Source: Akkermansiaceae bacterium (lineage in GTDB: Bacteria > Verrucomicrobiota > Verrucomicrobiia > Verrucomicrobiales > Akkermansiaceae). From it: 64,000 nt of DNA. The stretch is taken from the NCBI GenBank assembly GCA_018402445.1, contig JAGYIT010000006.1, positions 1 to 64,000 on the forward strand, written 5' to 3'. This document shows, in pieces, positions 63,751 through 64,000 of the stretch (the first letter of the stretch is position 1; each line of letters opens with the position of its first letter). The notes beneath the pieces are model-generated. The model saw only the letters and a program-made list of their open reading frames with translations. It was not told the origin of the DNA and searched no databases. The position numbers were made by a program, and so were the translations under genes.

Positions 63751-64000
63751 ATCAACAGAAACTTGGTGCTTTGGGCAGCCACCGCACGAGTGAATCAGGG
63801 TCGCTCTGCGACTCGCTGATCATTCGTGAGATCCGTCCAATTCGTGGTTTCCATTTTCCACTCAGACGAGCCTTTTCATCCTGTATTCCGTGCCTTCAGT
63901 GGTTCATCATTTCAGTCGCACCTCTGGCATACGAGTCGGATTGCTCCGCGCCAGTCAGTGGTTTCGGTCACATGGAATCCGTGGGGCGTTAGTCCGAGTG
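63751..64000. other. Intergenic sequence to the window edge
   Basis: 250 bp with filler of the TTCGTGGTTTCCATTTTC type and no recognisable gene, RNA or repeat. A 73-codon ORF at 63771-63992 has no features to support it. Confidence 0.4.

Noticed and set aside
63771..63992. 73-codon ORF at the right edge
   Set aside because: No motif, no plausible start context, and the sequence resembles intergenic filler found elsewhere.

Overview
This is a GC-rich bacterial chromosome segment, most likely from the Verrucomicrobiota. That placement is an inference: the window pairs an exosortase/EpsI locus with a large exopolysaccharide cluster, many PIN-type toxin-antitoxin (TA) modules, and spacers packed with palindromic repeats. 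No rRNA, tRNA or CRISPR array was seen, so taxonomy rests on context only.

Layout. (1) 1-12.6 kb: a TA island. VapC-like, PIN/RHH, DUF433/DUF5615, DUF6036-type and HEPN/MNT modules alternate with repeat-filled spacers, together with an intact Rpn nuclease gene and a second, indel-ridden copy. (2) 13-40.5 kb: a surface polysaccharide cluster. It holds a UDP-sugar dehydrogenase, an O-antigen polymerase/ligase-like protein, a Wzx-type flippase, about ten glycosyltransferases (GT2, GT4, GT11, GT61), seven intact methyltransferases (two DUF268, two FkbM) plus one broken one, and a sulfotransferase. An ISL3 element interrupts it at 24.5-26.0 kb. Two paralogous sets (DUF268 methyltransferase, GT11 fucosyltransferase, SAM methyltransferase, GT4) lie about 15 kb apart. 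(3) 41-48.2 kb: a second TA island with AbrB/VapC, DUF2281/PIN, MNT/HEPN, a DUF4143 ATPase, FitAB-like genes and a REP-associated tyrosine transposase (RAYT). (4) 48.8-55 kb: more polysaccharide genes (GT2, VanZ-like protein, WcaJ-type initiating transferase, O-antigen ligase with TPR tail). (5) 55-57.4 kb: eleven copies of a 166-bp repeat, split by a second RAYT gene. (6) 57.5-63.3 kb: epsI and exosortase on the minus strand, then prs and ppc on the plus strand.

How it works together. WcaJ would load the first sugar on undecaprenyl phosphate. The GT, methyl and sulfo enzymes would build a decorated, probably fucosylated repeat unit, Wzx would flip it, and Wzy/WaaL-type proteins would polymerise or ligate it. 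The exosortase would anchor sorted proteins in the envelope.

The most unusual material is repetitive. REP-like composite elements fill nearly every spacer of the TA islands; their hairpin stems come in at least three covarying classes, and they supply the TAG stop codon of four genes. A different palindrome sits in frame inside ppc. Spacers also carry heptanucleotide tandem tracts of several sequences. Many genes are broken by single-base indels, often in homopolymers, and in places (11.1-12.5 kb, 30.9-32.1 kb) so densely that assembly error must be considered before calling them pseudogenes.
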